Shown: positions 17,337 to 26,039, counted from the first letter of the stretch. The stretch is 64,000 nucleotides of DNA from CAZOKN01 sp964580525 (GCA_964580525.1 CAZOKN010000001.1:62001-126000), one strand, 5' to 3'. Translations and numbers: made by a program. Notes: generated from the letters alone by a model not told the origin.

Positions 17337-19235
17337 ATGTTAGAGCAAATGCGTAAGATTTCTAATAATATTTTCTCTAAAATACTTTTATCAGCTATCG
17401 CTGTTAGCTTTGTTATATGGGGTGTTGGCGACGTTTTTAGAGGACGTAGCGGACACAGTGTTGCTAAGGTTGGCGATTCTGAAATATCTTACGAAGAATT
17501 TAATAATTCTTTAAAAAGAGAGCTCGACAGATATCAGCAAATGACTGGCAAAACTATGACGGAAGATCAAATTAATGCGCTGAATTTGCGTAATTTTATT
17601 CTTAGTCAGCTAGTCGATAATAAACTTATAAAAATACGTGTGGATAAGTTGAATTTGGTTTCTGGCGATGTTGTTGCTGGAAAAATTATAACTTCTGAAA
17701 AAGTTTTTTTTGATGAATCTGGAAAATTTAGCAAAGAAAGATTTGACCAGCTTTTGAAAGCAAATGGCATAAATAAAGATCAATATATAGATTCTGTTAA
17801 GGAAGATGCATCGATAAAAATATTTTTAGATACTATGGCGGGAGAACCTGTTGGTATGGATTTCCAAGCTAAGGAGTTATATAAGTATAGAAATGAGGAA
17901 AGAATTGTTGATATTCTTGAATTGCCAACTTCTTACGTAAAATCAATTCCAGATCCTTCAGAAGAAAACCTTCTGCAATATTATAAAGAAAATTCTGCGC
18001 AATTTGCTGTACCAGAATTGCGTGAAGCTTCTTATATAAAATTTGGACTAGATAATATTAAAAGCACTATAAAAATTACTGATGAACAATTAAAGGCTGA
18101 ATATAATGCTTCTATAAAAAGCTATTCTACTCCCGAGCAGAGAAATGTTGAGCAATATTCTTTCAACAAAAAGGAAGAAGCTGAAGCGGCGATTGCTGAG
18201 CTAAAAGCAAATAAAAATGCTGCAATAAAAGGCACAAAAAATGATATGGGCTTGGTAACGAAAGATAGTTTTCCTTTGCCTGAAGAAGTTAGTGATGTAG
18301 TTTTTGCTTTGCCGGTTGGTAGTGCTAGTGAACCTGTGAACACTGCATTTGGCTGGAACATATTTGTTGTAAAAGATGTTGTTCCTGGTAAAGCAAAGTC
18401 TTTTGCTGAAGTTAAAGATAAGATAGCAAAAAGCCTAAAAGAATCTTTAGCAACTCAGAAATTTTCTGAATTTTCTGATAGCATAGAGGATGAATTTGCT
18501 GCTGGAAAAACACTGGAAGATGTTGCGAAAAGTTCAGGTTTTACAGTTTATAAAGTTGCTGCGATAGATAAAAACGGCAATGGAGCTACTGGTAAGGAAA
18601 TTAAAGATATTCCTGCTAAAGATGTTTTCTTGCCTTTGGTTTTTGCTACTTCGAAAGGCGAACAATCGGCTCTTACTATTTTGCCTGACAATTCAAATTA
18701 TATTGTTGCCAGGGTTGATTCTGTAGTTCCAGAAAGGGTGCGTGCGCTTGATGAAGTTAAGGGTACAGCTGCACAAATGTGGAAAGATTCTACTAAAGAG
18801 AAAATGCTAAAAGCCAAAATGGATGAGGTTGCTGCAAATATTGGCAAAGGCAAAGATATGGCTGCTATTGCAAAAGAGTTGGGAGTTAAATTAAAAACTG
18901 CACAGAAAATTGTAAGGCCATCTGCAAAACAAAATAATGAGGATGGCGATGCTGAAAAAACTCCAGATGCATTGTCATTGTCAGTTTTTACTCTTAAAAA
19001 AGATGGTGTAACAGCTCCTGTTAAAACGAGAGATGGCTCTTATGTTTTGGCAAAGCTTAGAGAAATAAAAGAGCCTGAGTTTCAGAATAGCAAACTTAAA
19101 AATGTGCAAACTTCTCTGCGTGAGAATCTAGTAGACGACGTTTTGAGCCAGTATAATACTTTCCTGCGTAAAGAATATCCTGTTTCGGTTAACAAAGCTT
19201 TGCTGGAAGGGGCGAGTGCAAGCGCATCTGAATAA
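17337..19235 (+). CDS. Peptidyl-prolyl isomerase PpiD-like periplasmic chaperone (SurA N-terminal and parvulin domains)
   Basis: The protein has 632 residues, the size of PpiD, a membrane-anchored periplasmic foldase that helps newly exported outer-membrane proteins. An N-terminal membrane anchor (about residues 12-35, 'ILLSAIAVSFVIWGVGDVF') is followed by a SurA/PpiD-type N-terminal domain ('VGDSEISYEEFNNSLKRE'). A parvulin-like region lies around residues 255-350, and a second helical domain follows. In alphaproteobacteria this gene typically precedes trpE. Here the trpE start is only 5 bases after its stop, so the chaperone and tryptophan genes share a transcript. Parvulin activity is not guaranteed, because the domain is weakly conserved. 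Confidence 0.85.
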   Translation: MLEQMRKISNNIFSKILLSAIAVSFVIWGVGDVFRGRSGHSVAKVGDSEISYEEFNNSLKRELDRYQQMTGKTMTEDQINALNLRNFILSQLVDNKLIKIRVDKLNLVSGDVVAGKIITSEKVFFDESGKFSKERFDQLLKANGINKDQYIDSVKEDASIKIFLDTMAGEPVGMDFQAKELYKYRNEERIVDILELPTSYVKSIPDPSEENLLQYYKENSAQFAVPELREASYIKFGLDNIKSTIKITDEQLKAEYNASIKSYSTPEQRNVEQYSFNKKEEAEAAIAELKANKNAAIKGTKNDMGLVTKDSFPLPEEVSDVVFALPVGSASEPVNTAFGWNIFVVKDVVPGKAKSFAEVKDKIAKSLKESLATQKFSEFSDSIEDEFAAGKTLEDVAKSSGFTVYKVAAIDKNGNGATGKEIKDIPAKDVFLPLVFATSKGEQSALTILPDNSNYIVARVDSVVPERVRALDEVKGTAAQMWKDSTKEKMLKAKMDEVAANIGKGKDMAAIAKELGVKLKTAQKIVRPSAKQNNEDGDAEKTPDALSLSVFTLKKDGVTAPVKTRDGSYVLAKLREIKEPEFQNSKLKNVQTSLRENLVDDVLSQYNTFLRKEYPVSVNKALLEGASASASE

Positions 19236-19240
19236 ATTTT

Positions 19241-20764
19241 ATGAAAATATTACCTGACTTTAAAGAATTTTCTTCGAAACATAGCAAAGGCATAAAGCAG
19301 CTTGTGTGGGCAAAATTGCCTGCTGATTTGGACACTCCTGTTTCTGTTGCTATGCAGTTGGGCGAAGAAGAATTTTGCTCGCTGTTTGAATCAGTAGAAG
19401 GTGGAAAAAATCGTGGTAGATATTCATTTATAACCGTAGATCCTGATTTAATCTGGAGATGTGTTGCGGGTCAGCCTGAGATAAATAGAAATGCTAATTG
19501 CGATTTAGATAGCTTTGAAAAAGATAAAGAAAAAGATGTTTTTGCATCATTGCGTAAAATAATTGCGGAATCAAAACTTGATATTCCTTCTGCATTGCCG
19601 GCAATGTCTTCTGGCTTGTTTGGCTATTTCAGCTATGACATGGTGCGTTATATGGAAAAAATTCCTAACAAAAATCCGGAAGTTATAAATATTCCGGAAT
19701 CTTTGTTTATTCGCCCACGCATAATAATTATTTTTGATTCTGTAAAAGACGAAATGTCTGTTGTGGCTCCTGTATTTAAATATTCCTCTTCGGCGCAAGG
19801 CGATTATGATGAAGCAGTAGAGAGAATTACACGTATTGCCCATAAGCTTTCCGGCATAGTGATTAATAAAAATTATGAACATTGCTTAAATGAAAAAGCG
19901 GCGAAAAAATATTCACAGGATGAATTAGAAAAAGCCAGCAATACCAGTCGTAAGGAATATTATGAGATGGTTGAGAAGGCTAAAGAATATATTCTTGCCG
20001 GAGATATTTTTCAGGTTGTTCTTGCTCAGCGTTTTGCGCTTGATTTTCCTTATGAAGCATTTTCGTTATATCGTGTTTTGCGTAGCATAAATCCTTCGCC
20101 ATATTCTTTCTATGTTAAGATGCGTGATTTTGCTTTGGTGGGTTCTAGCCCTGAAATATTAGTGCGAGCCAAAGGTGGCAAAGTTACTGTACGTCCTATA
20201 GCGGGAACGCGCAAACGTGGTGAAAGCGAAACGGAAGATAAAAACCTCGAAGCTGATTTATTGCGTGACGAAAAAGAATTGGCCGAGCATCTTATGCTTA
20301 TAGATTTAGGCCGTAATGATGTTGGTCGTGTTGCTAAGATGGGCAGTGTTAAAGTTACTGAGCAGATGGTGATCGAGCGTTATTCACACGTAATGCATAT
20401 TGTTTCGAATGTTGAAGGTGTTTTAAAGCCGGAATGTGATGCTTTGGACGCTGTAATTGCTGGTTTCCCGGTTGGAACGGTTTCTGGTGCACCGAAAATT
20501 CGCTCTATGGAAATTATTGACGAACTTGAAAAAGAGCGCCGCAGCTTTTATGCTGGTGGTGTTGGTTATTTTTCGTCAAATGGCGATGTGGATACTTGCA
20601 TAGCTTTGAGAACTGGTCTTGTCAAAGACGGAAAATTATATATTCAAGCTGGCGGTGGTGTTGTTGCAGATAGCACGCCGGAGGGTGAATATCAAGAAAG
20701 CTGCAATAAAGCGCGAGCGTTGGTTAGTGCTGCGGAGATTGTTGCTAGTGTAAGTGAAACTTAA
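19241..20764 (+). CDS. trpE: Anthranilate synthase component I
   Basis: TrpE makes anthranilate from chorismate, the first committed step to tryptophan. The 507-residue protein has the N-terminal regulatory domain ('LESVEGGKNRGRYSFI'-type segment at about residues 47-64) and the chorismate-binding core with 'YILAGDIFQVVLAQRF', 'PIAGTRKRG', 'LIDLGRNDVGRV' and 'GTVSGAPKIRSMEIIDELE'. It is followed 15 bases later by trpG. There is no leader-peptide attenuator between ppiD and trpE, so feedback inhibition is the more likely control. Confidence 0.96.
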   Translation: MKILPDFKEFSSKHSKGIKQLVWAKLPADLDTPVSVAMQLGEEEFCSLFESVEGGKNRGRYSFITVDPDLIWRCVAGQPEINRNANCDLDSFEKDKEKDVFASLRKIIAESKLDIPSALPAMSSGLFGYFSYDMVRYMEKIPNKNPEVINIPESLFIRPRIIIIFDSVKDEMSVVAPVFKYSSSAQGDYDEAVERITRIAHKLSGIVINKNYEHCLNEKAAKKYSQDELEKASNTSRKEYYEMVEKAKEYILAGDIFQVVLAQRFALDFPYEAFSLYRVLRSINPSPYSFYVKMRDFALVGSSPEILVRAKGGKVTVRPIAGTRKRGESETEDKNLEADLLRDEKELAEHLMLIDLGRNDVGRVAKMGSVKVTEQMVIERYSHVMHIVSNVEGVLKPECDALDAVIAGFPVGTVSGAPKIRSMEIIDELEKERRSFYAGGVGYFSSNGDVDTCIALRTGLVKDGKLYIQAGGGVVADSTPEGEYQESCNKARALVSAAEIVASVSET

Positions 20765-20779
20765 TAAAGAACTGGGAAT

Positions 20780-21349
20780 ATGATACTTCTTATAGATAAT
20801 TACGATAGCTTTACTTACAACTTACTGCACTATCTGGGTGAAATGGGTGCTGAGGTTGAAGTTGTACGTAATGACGCATTATCTGTAGAAAAAATTTTAG
20901 CCAATAAAAAAATTAAAGGCATAGTGCTTTCTCCTGGGCCGTGCACTCCGAATGAAGCTGGCATATGTCTTGATTTAATAAAAGGTGCTGCAGGAAAGCT
21001 GCCGATATTTGGTGTATGTCTTGGGCATGAGGCGATTGGCCAGGCCTTTGGTGGCAAGATTGTGCGGGTAGATCCTATGCATGGAAAAGTCAGTGACATA
21101 AAACATAATGGTGATAATTTGTTTAAAGGTGTAAAAAATCCTTTTAAGGCCACGCGCTATCATTCTCTTGTAGTTGAGAAAAAAACTATGCCTGATTGTC
21201 TTGAAATTATCGCGGAAACTAAAGACGGTCTGGTTATGGCATTGAAGCATAAAAAATATGAAATATATGGTGTGCAGTTTCATCCTGAAAGTATTGCTTC
21301 GGAAGGTGGACACGAGATATTAGGAAATTTTTTAAAGGTGATTAAGTAA
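20780..21349 (+). CDS. trpG: Anthranilate synthase component II (glutamine amidotransferase)
   Basis: TrpG releases ammonia from glutamine for TrpE. The 189-residue protein starts 'MILLIDNYDSFTYNLLHYL', has 'VLSPGPCTPNEAG', the catalytic Cys in 'IFGVCLGHEAIGQAFGG' and the His-x-Glu in 'GVQFHPESI'. The residue after the nucleophile loop is Glu (LGHE), where class I amidotransferases normally have Gln (LGHQ); this is noted as a finding. The gene lies between trpE (15 bases) and trpD (18 bases). A PabA function for folate is possible, but the trp context favours TrpG. Confidence 0.94.
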   Translation: MILLIDNYDSFTYNLLHYLGEMGAEVEVVRNDALSVEKILANKKIKGIVLSPGPCTPNEAGICLDLIKGAAGKLPIFGVCLGHEAIGQAFGGKIVRVDPMHGKVSDIKHNGDNLFKGVKNPFKATRYHSLVVEKKTMPDCLEIIAETKDGLVMALKHKKYEIYGVQFHPESIASEGGHEILGNFLKVIK

Positions 21350-21367
21350 TTCACACTAGAGAATAAA

Positions 21368-22402
21368 ATGACAGAAATAAAAAAATACATAGACAAAGTC
21401 GTAAATTTTGAAAATCTCACTTCGGATGAAGCGGTGAGGGCGTTTCAAATTGCTATGAATGGGGGGGGGACTCCAGCTCAGGTAGCAGCTTTGTTGGTTG
21501 GCTTGCGTATGAAAGGTGAATCTGTTGACGAAATAACTGCTGCGGCTCAAGTTATTAGAGCGAAGGCAGATAAAATCTCTGCGCCGGAAAATGCCCTGGA
21601 TACTTGCGGAACGGGTGGAGATAATTCCGGCAGCTACAATATTTCAACGACGGTAGCATTTGTGCTTGCAGCTTGCGGCATTCCGGTTGCCAAACATGGC
21701 AATAAAGCTGTTTCTTCCAATTCTGGATCGGCAGATGTTTTGCGTCAGCTTGGTATTAACATAGAAGCTGATAAAACTCTTATGGAGCGTTCTTTAAGAG
21801 AAATAAACTTATGCTTTTTGATGGCGCCTAAATTTCATTCAGCCATGCGCTATGTTGCTCCGGTTAGGCAAGATTTAGGAATGCGTACAATGTTTAATGT
21901 CCTTGGCCCATTAGCAAATCCTGCTGGTGCTAAATATCAATTGATGGGTGTTTATTCCAAGAAACTTGTTGATCCTATTGCGCATGTGCTTGCAAATCTT
22001 GGTGCAACAAGTGCATGGGTTGTGCATGGTTCTGATGGAATGGACGAAATAACAAATACTGGAATTTCTTACGTTGCAGAATTAAAAGACGGCAAGGTTC
22101 GTAATTTTGAACTTGATCCGGCGGAATATGGTTTTGAAATATTCACATCTGACGATTTATGTGGTGGAACTGAAGTTGAAAATGCTCGCGAAATGCGAGA
22201 AGTTTTGCTTGGTCGTGGCCCGAAAGCATACAGAGATATAGTGATATTAAATTCTGCGGCTGGCCTTGTTGTTGCTGGCAAAGCTAATGATTTTAGGCAA
22301 GGAATTGAATTGGCAACTAATGTTCTAGATGACGGTAGTGCTAACCAGATTTTGCTGCAATTTGTCGAGATTACTAATAGTCTTAATAAACAAGAAGCTT
22401 AA
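21368..22402 (+). CDS. trpD: Anthranilate phosphoribosyltransferase
   Basis: TrpD joins anthranilate to phosphoribosyl pyrophosphate. The 344-residue protein carries the glycine-rich PRPP/anthranilate motif 'DTCGTGGDNSGSYNISTTVA' near residue 78, the 'KHGNKAVSSNSGSADVL' motif, and 'NVLGPLANPAGAKYQLMGVY'. It is the third trp gene. An 8-G homopolymer occurs in the N-terminal coding part (about 21462-21470), but the frame is intact. A nested hairpin separates it from trpC. Confidence 0.96.
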   Translation: MTEIKKYIDKVVNFENLTSDEAVRAFQIAMNGGGTPAQVAALLVGLRMKGESVDEITAAAQVIRAKADKISAPENALDTCGTGGDNSGSYNISTTVAFVLAACGIPVAKHGNKAVSSNSGSADVLRQLGINIEADKTLMERSLREINLCFLMAPKFHSAMRYVAPVRQDLGMRTMFNVLGPLANPAGAKYQLMGVYSKKLVDPIAHVLANLGATSAWVVHGSDGMDEITNTGISYVAELKDGKVRNFELDPAEYGFEIFTSDDLCGGTEVENAREMREVLLGRGPKAYRDIVILNSAAGLVVAGKANDFRQGIELATNVLDDGSANQILLQFVEITNSLNKQEA

Positions 22403-22408
22403 GCGTCT

Positions 22409-22455
22409 CTAGCGCTTTTCTATAGCCTTAGAAAAAACTCAGGCTATAATGCTAG
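22409..22455 (+). promoter_or_regulatory. Nested palindrome between trpD and trpC
   Basis: Outer arms CTAGC (22409-22413) and GCTAG (22451-22455) enclose perfect inner arms TATAGCCT (22421-22428) and AGGCTATA (22441-22448) with a 12-base loop. No T-run follows. It may be an RNA processing or partial attenuation element inside the trp operon. Confidence 0.45.
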
Positions 22456-22481
22456 GGATATTCTAAAATTTCGGGCTAAGC

Positions 22482-23768
22482 ATGGATAATGATAATTCAG
22501 ACATTAAAAAACCTTCAAGTCTTTCGGAAAAAGTAGCCGAATTACTTATGGCGGAGTTTGACAAAAAAATCCCTGCTGATGTTGTTAAAGATGAAACTCC
22601 AAGCCATGATGTTCGAAATTTGCATCCGAAAACTGTGATTGATAAATCCCGTGATGATATAAATGACGAAAATTTGCCTTATGAATTTTCTATAGAGCGT
22701 AGGCCGCTTGCTTCTGAAAATATTGAAGCACTTATAAATCATCAAACTGATAGAAAAAAAATTGAAGCTGAAGTTAGGAAGCATGTTGATATTCCTGTGG
22801 CTCCTGGTTTTATTGCCGAAACAACTTTTGAAGTTGATGAAACTTATGGCGATGATCATTTGAATCATGATGCTGAGGATTATTCGCCGCCATTTGATGA
22901 TTCTAGCGATGAAATTGAAGCGGAGGATTTTTCCTTAAATCACAATTTTACCATTCATGAAAAGCCTTCTGATGATAGAGAGGACGTGCTTAAAAAAATA
23001 TGTGAAACAAAGCGTCAGCATATAGAATGGCAGAAGGCGATGATTTTGGAGAGTCGCTTGCGTGAGCATATTTATTCTGCTCCGGCAACGCGTGGATTTA
23101 TCTCGGCAATAAATAAAAAAATAGCTTCTGGTGAAAACGCATTAATTGCGGAAATAAAAAAAGCATCGCCAAGTCGTGGTGTTATTAGGCATGATTTTGA
23201 TCCTGGTATGATTGCTAAAGCTTATGCAGAAGGCGGTGCGACGTGTCTTTCTATTCTCACTGATGCACCTTATTTTCAGGGACGTGATGAATATTTAAAT
23301 ATTGCACGCAGGGCTTGCGATTTGCCTTTGCTGCGTAAAGATTTTATTCTCGATCCATATCAAGTTGTTGAGTCGCGGGCGCTTGGGGCGGATTGTATTT
23401 TGTTGATTATGGCGGCATTAAGCGATGAGCAGGCTTTACTTTTAGAAGATGAAGCAAGAAAATTAAATCTTGATGTTCTTGTGGAAGTTCATGATGAGAG
23501 AGAATTGCAAAGAGCTTTGAAACTTAAAACTATGCTCATTGGTATAAATAATCGTAATTTAAAAACATTGCAGATCGACCTTGCAAATACTGAACGTCTT
23601 GCGCCAATGATTCCATATCCACGGACTGTAGTTTGCGAAAGTGGAATTTACACTCGCGATGATATTGCACGTATGAATAATGCCAGGGTTAAGGGCTTTT
23701 TGGTTGGGGAATCGCTGATGGCTCAGAATGATATAAAACAGGCTACGTTGAACTTGTTGAAGCATTAA
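22482..23768 (+). CDS. trpC: Indole-3-glycerol-phosphate synthase with a long acidic N-terminal extension
   Basis: TrpC closes the indole ring in tryptophan synthesis. The catalytic domain spans about residues 167-428: the usual start 'DVLKKICETKRQHIEWQK', then 'LIAEIKKASPSRGVI', 'LRKDFILDPYQV', 'IGINNRNLKT' and 'ESGIYTRDDI'. Normal TrpC is about 260 residues. Here about 165 additional residues precede it, low-complexity and acidic (many Asp/Glu, with 'FDDSSDEIEAEDF' near 138-150) and without a recognisable domain. The ATG at 22482 opens directly into this extension with no in-frame break. In other alphaproteobacteria moaC follows; here an M23-family gene does. trpF, trpB and trpA are not in the window. 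Confidence 0.92.
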   Translation: MDNDNSDIKKPSSLSEKVAELLMAEFDKKIPADVVKDETPSHDVRNLHPKTVIDKSRDDINDENLPYEFSIERRPLASENIEALINHQTDRKKIEAEVRKHVDIPVAPGFIAETTFEVDETYGDDHLNHDAEDYSPPFDDSSDEIEAEDFSLNHNFTIHEKPSDDREDVLKKICETKRQHIEWQKAMILESRLREHIYSAPATRGFISAINKKIASGENALIAEIKKASPSRGVIRHDFDPGMIAKAYAEGGATCLSILTDAPYFQGRDEYLNIARRACDLPLLRKDFILDPYQVVESRALGADCILLIMAALSDEQALLLEDEARKLNLDVLVEVHDERELQRALKLKTMLIGINNRNLKTLQIDLANTERLAPMIPYPRTVVCESGIYTRDDIARMNNARVKGFLVGESLMAQNDIKQATLNLLKH

Positions 23769-23803
23769 AATTTAGAAACTCTAAATGTATTGTGAGTTAT
23801 AAA

Positions 23804-24859
23804 ATGAAAATGAATAAGCTAATATTTTTTGTATTTTTTATTCTTATCTCCAGCTCATCTTTTGCTCTGGATCTTGGTGTTCCTGTGATATGTCAATATG
23901 GTCAGGATTGCTTTATTTCCGGTTATTTCGACCATAATCCTAAAAAAGATGAAGAAAGCGATTATACTTGTGGCAAGCTTAGTGATGATGGTCAAGTCAG
24001 TACAGATTTTCAGCTAAAAAATATGTCTGTTATGAAAGAAGGAGTAAACGTTGTTGCAACGGATTCTGGCAACGTGACTTACATCAGGGATGGTATGAGT
24101 GATGTAAGTGTTGATTTGGTAGGTAAAGAAAGTGTGCGTGGTAGAGAGTGCGGTAATGGTGTTGTTATATCACATAAAAGAGGATATGAGACCCAATATT
24201 GTCATTTAAAACAGAAAAGTATAGCAGTTAAAGTTGGCGATAAAGTTGAGAAAGGTCAAATTATAGGGCAGGTAGGGCTTTCTGGTGTTACTAACGCGCC
24301 GCATTTAGAATACACGGTTAGAGTTAATGGTAAGGCGCTTGATCCTTTTACGGGTGACGATCCAACTAACGGCAACGTTTATGTAATATGCAATAGCTTA
24401 GATATTTATCCATTGTGGGATAAGCGTACAGAAAAAAAACTTAAATATATTGCAACATTACTTTTAGGTAGTGGGTTTACGGAACTGGTTCCGAATGCTA
24501 TGGGAGCACTTGAAGGAAAATTTTCTAAAGAAAAAATAAAAGATGATGCAAAGGTTCTGGCGTTTTGGGTTGATATTTTTGGCGTGGCAAAAGATGATGA
24601 TTTAAAACTTTCTATCACGGCGCCTGATGGTTCAATTTTGTCTGAAGAAACCAGAAAAGTGAGCGCAGATAAAAAAGAGCTTTTTCAGTTTTTGGGTAAA
24701 AAAACTTCAGATATAGGTCTGTCCACGGGAGAATATCTTGGAAAGGTTGAATTGATTAGAAAAATAGAAGACCAGCAGCAGGTCATGATTCAGAACCAAG
24801 TTAAGGTTGATGTTGTTAACAGAAATAATGTTGTAAAAGCTGGTGAAGAAAAAAAATAG
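23804..24859 (+). CDS. M23 (LytM-like) peptidase-family protein, probably catalytically dead
   Basis: M23 proteins are zinc endopeptidases of peptidoglycan crosslinks; degenerate ones often act as regulators of amidases. The product has a signal peptide ('LIFFVFFILISSSSFALD') and a LytM-like domain at about residues 40-200: 'DYTCGKLSDDGQVSTDFQL', 'VVATDSGNVTYI', 'YETQYCHLKQKS', 'GQIIGQVGLSGVTNAPHLEY'. Active members have an H-x-x-x-D motif and an H-x-H motif. Here the first His position is not His (QVSTD) and the H-x-H reads HLE, so two zinc ligands are missing. About 150 residues of unknown fold follow. I prefer the ATG at 23804 over the GTG at 23792 because the signal peptide is then a normal length. 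It is the last plus-strand gene before a convergent one. Confidence 0.75.
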   Translation: MKMNKLIFFVFFILISSSSFALDLGVPVICQYGQDCFISGYFDHNPKKDEESDYTCGKLSDDGQVSTDFQLKNMSVMKEGVNVVATDSGNVTYIRDGMSDVSVDLVGKESVRGRECGNGVVISHKRGYETQYCHLKQKSIAVKVGDKVEKGQIIGQVGLSGVTNAPHLEYTVRVNGKALDPFTGDDPTNGNVYVICNSLDIYPLWDKRTEKKLKYIATLLLGSGFTELVPNAMGALEGKFSKEKIKDDAKVLAFWVDIFGVAKDDDLKLSITAPDGSILSEETRKVSADKKELFQFLGKKTSDIGLSTGEYLGKVELIRKIEDQQQVMIQNQVKVDVVNRNNVVKAGEEKK

Positions 24860-24863
24860 CTAG

Positions 24864-25463
24864 CTATTTCTTTTCTTCATTATAATAGTCAGGCAATGCT
24901 TGTCTATCAAGATTCTGATAAGAAGAAGTTTTGTTTTTAAGCTCCTCAAGTTGTTTATCATCTAAGCCTTTTATTTTGTTGAACGTAGCGTTAAAAAGGT
25001 TGGCACCAGTGAAATTTGTGTCTTCCAGATCGGCATCTTCAAAATGGGCATTACTTAAATCCGCATTTGTGAAATTTGCCTTATGTAAATTTGCTCCTGT
25101 AAAATCAACGCTGATAAGATCAGAACCAGTAAGATCTGCGCCTTTTAGGTTTGTGTCTGACATATTGGCTAAATTAAATTCTACATTTTTTAAATCCATG
25201 CCAGAAAAAGAAAGGCCTTTAAGATTTAATATAGTTACTGTATTGCCATAACGTTGTTTTTTTGCAGGAGATTGCGCCAGAAATTTTCGTGAAAGTGATA
25301 CTTTAAATTTACCACGTAATAATGGTCGTTCCTGATCTATATAATCTTCTATATCACCAACCGAAAGTTTTGAATTTGGTGTTTCGTCTTTTTTTTCTTT
25401 TGCGGCCCAAACTGTTGTAGAAATTAAGCAAAAAATGACAGCAAAATAAGCAACCCGTAGCAT
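24864..25463 (-). CDS. Exported pentapeptide-repeat protein
   Basis: Pentapeptide repeats (A(D/N)LXX) fold into a right-handed beta helix. The 199-residue protein begins with a signal peptide ('VAYFAVIFCLISTTVWA', cleavage near residue 20). It then has a charged stretch and, from about residue 84 to 165, tandem pentapeptides such as 'ANMSD TNLKG ADLTG SDLIS' and 'ANFTN ADLSN AHFED ADLED'. Its location is probably periplasmic. The partner is unknown; gyrase-protecting pentapeptide proteins are cytoplasmic, so that role is unlikely. It ends 4 bases from the convergent M23-family gene. Confidence 0.8.
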   Translation of the reverse strand: MLRVAYFAVIFCLISTTVWAAKEKKDETPNSKLSVGDIEDYIDQERPLLRGKFKVSLSRKFLAQSPAKKQRYGNTVTILNLKGLSFSGMDLKNVEFNLANMSDTNLKGADLTGSDLISVDFTGANLHKANFTNADLSNAHFEDADLEDTNFTGANLFNATFNKIKGLDDKQLEELKNKTSSYQNLDRQALPDYYNEEKK

Positions 25464-25550
25464 AATCCTTGTGCCTCCCTTTAGTTTCCCTCATCCTTCA
25501 TTTTATCAATTTTTAGTTGAGAGGTAAAGTGAGTTTTTGGGATTCATGAT

Positions 25551-25841
25551 TTAATATTTATATAAGTAGGTATATAGCAAGTTACTTATAAAACGGATGG
25601 CAAGAAAAACGATAATTGGCGATATATCTATAGGGCCAAGGTCTGGCATATATCTTCTTATTCGGCGTAATACAGGCTCTGTCATTTTATATAATGCCTC
25701 GGAAACCTTTGATACAATTGGGTTATAGCGGTTTATAATTTCAAAACTTATAAGAAAACTGATGATTATCCAGCAAATTAAAACCCAGCCATATAGGTTT
25801 AAAATGGCTATTATAAGGTCGATAAATGGGTTTATGTTCAT
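25551..25841 (-). CDS. YggT-family membrane protein
   Basis: The 96-residue protein has two hydrophobic segments (about residues 7-30 and 73-92) separated by the typical loop 'YNPIVSKVSEALYKMTEPVLRRIRRYMPDLGPIDISPI'. This matches YggT (PF02325), an inner-membrane family linked to osmotic shock tolerance and, in other bacteria, cell division. It is monocistronic here, 87 bases upstream of the pentapeptide-repeat gene on the same strand. The molecular function is not established for the family. Confidence 0.85.
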   Translation of the reverse strand: MNINPFIDLIIAILNLYGWVLICWIIISFLISFEIINRYNPIVSKVSEALYKMTEPVLRRIRRYMPDLGPIDISPIIVFLAIRFISNLLYTYLYKY

Positions 25842-25913
25842 ATTTTCCCCTGATTTTTGTTATTTTGTGCAGACTAACCTTTTAGTTATCATGTTTTTCC
25901 ATGCAATTCAACG

Positions 25914-26006
25914 AATTAAGAGCTTCTAACATAGAGTTTAGAATTGGCGGAATAGGCCTAAATTCCATAAACTAAACTCTGAAGGCTCTATTCTTAACTC
26001 TTAATT
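25914..26006. repeat. Large imperfect palindrome upstream of rpsF
   Basis: Outer arms AATTAAGAG (25914-25922) and CTCTTAATT (25998-26006) are perfect complements. Inner arms AGAGTTTAG (25933-25941) and CTAAACTCT (25972-25980) are also perfect. The centre is itself weakly symmetric around AGGCCT. The element is about 93 bp in an otherwise gene-free stretch and could be a MITE-like element or a structured leader. Confidence 0.6.
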
Positions 26007-26039
26007 TTATTATTTTTTGTAAACTATTGAAATCTTTGC

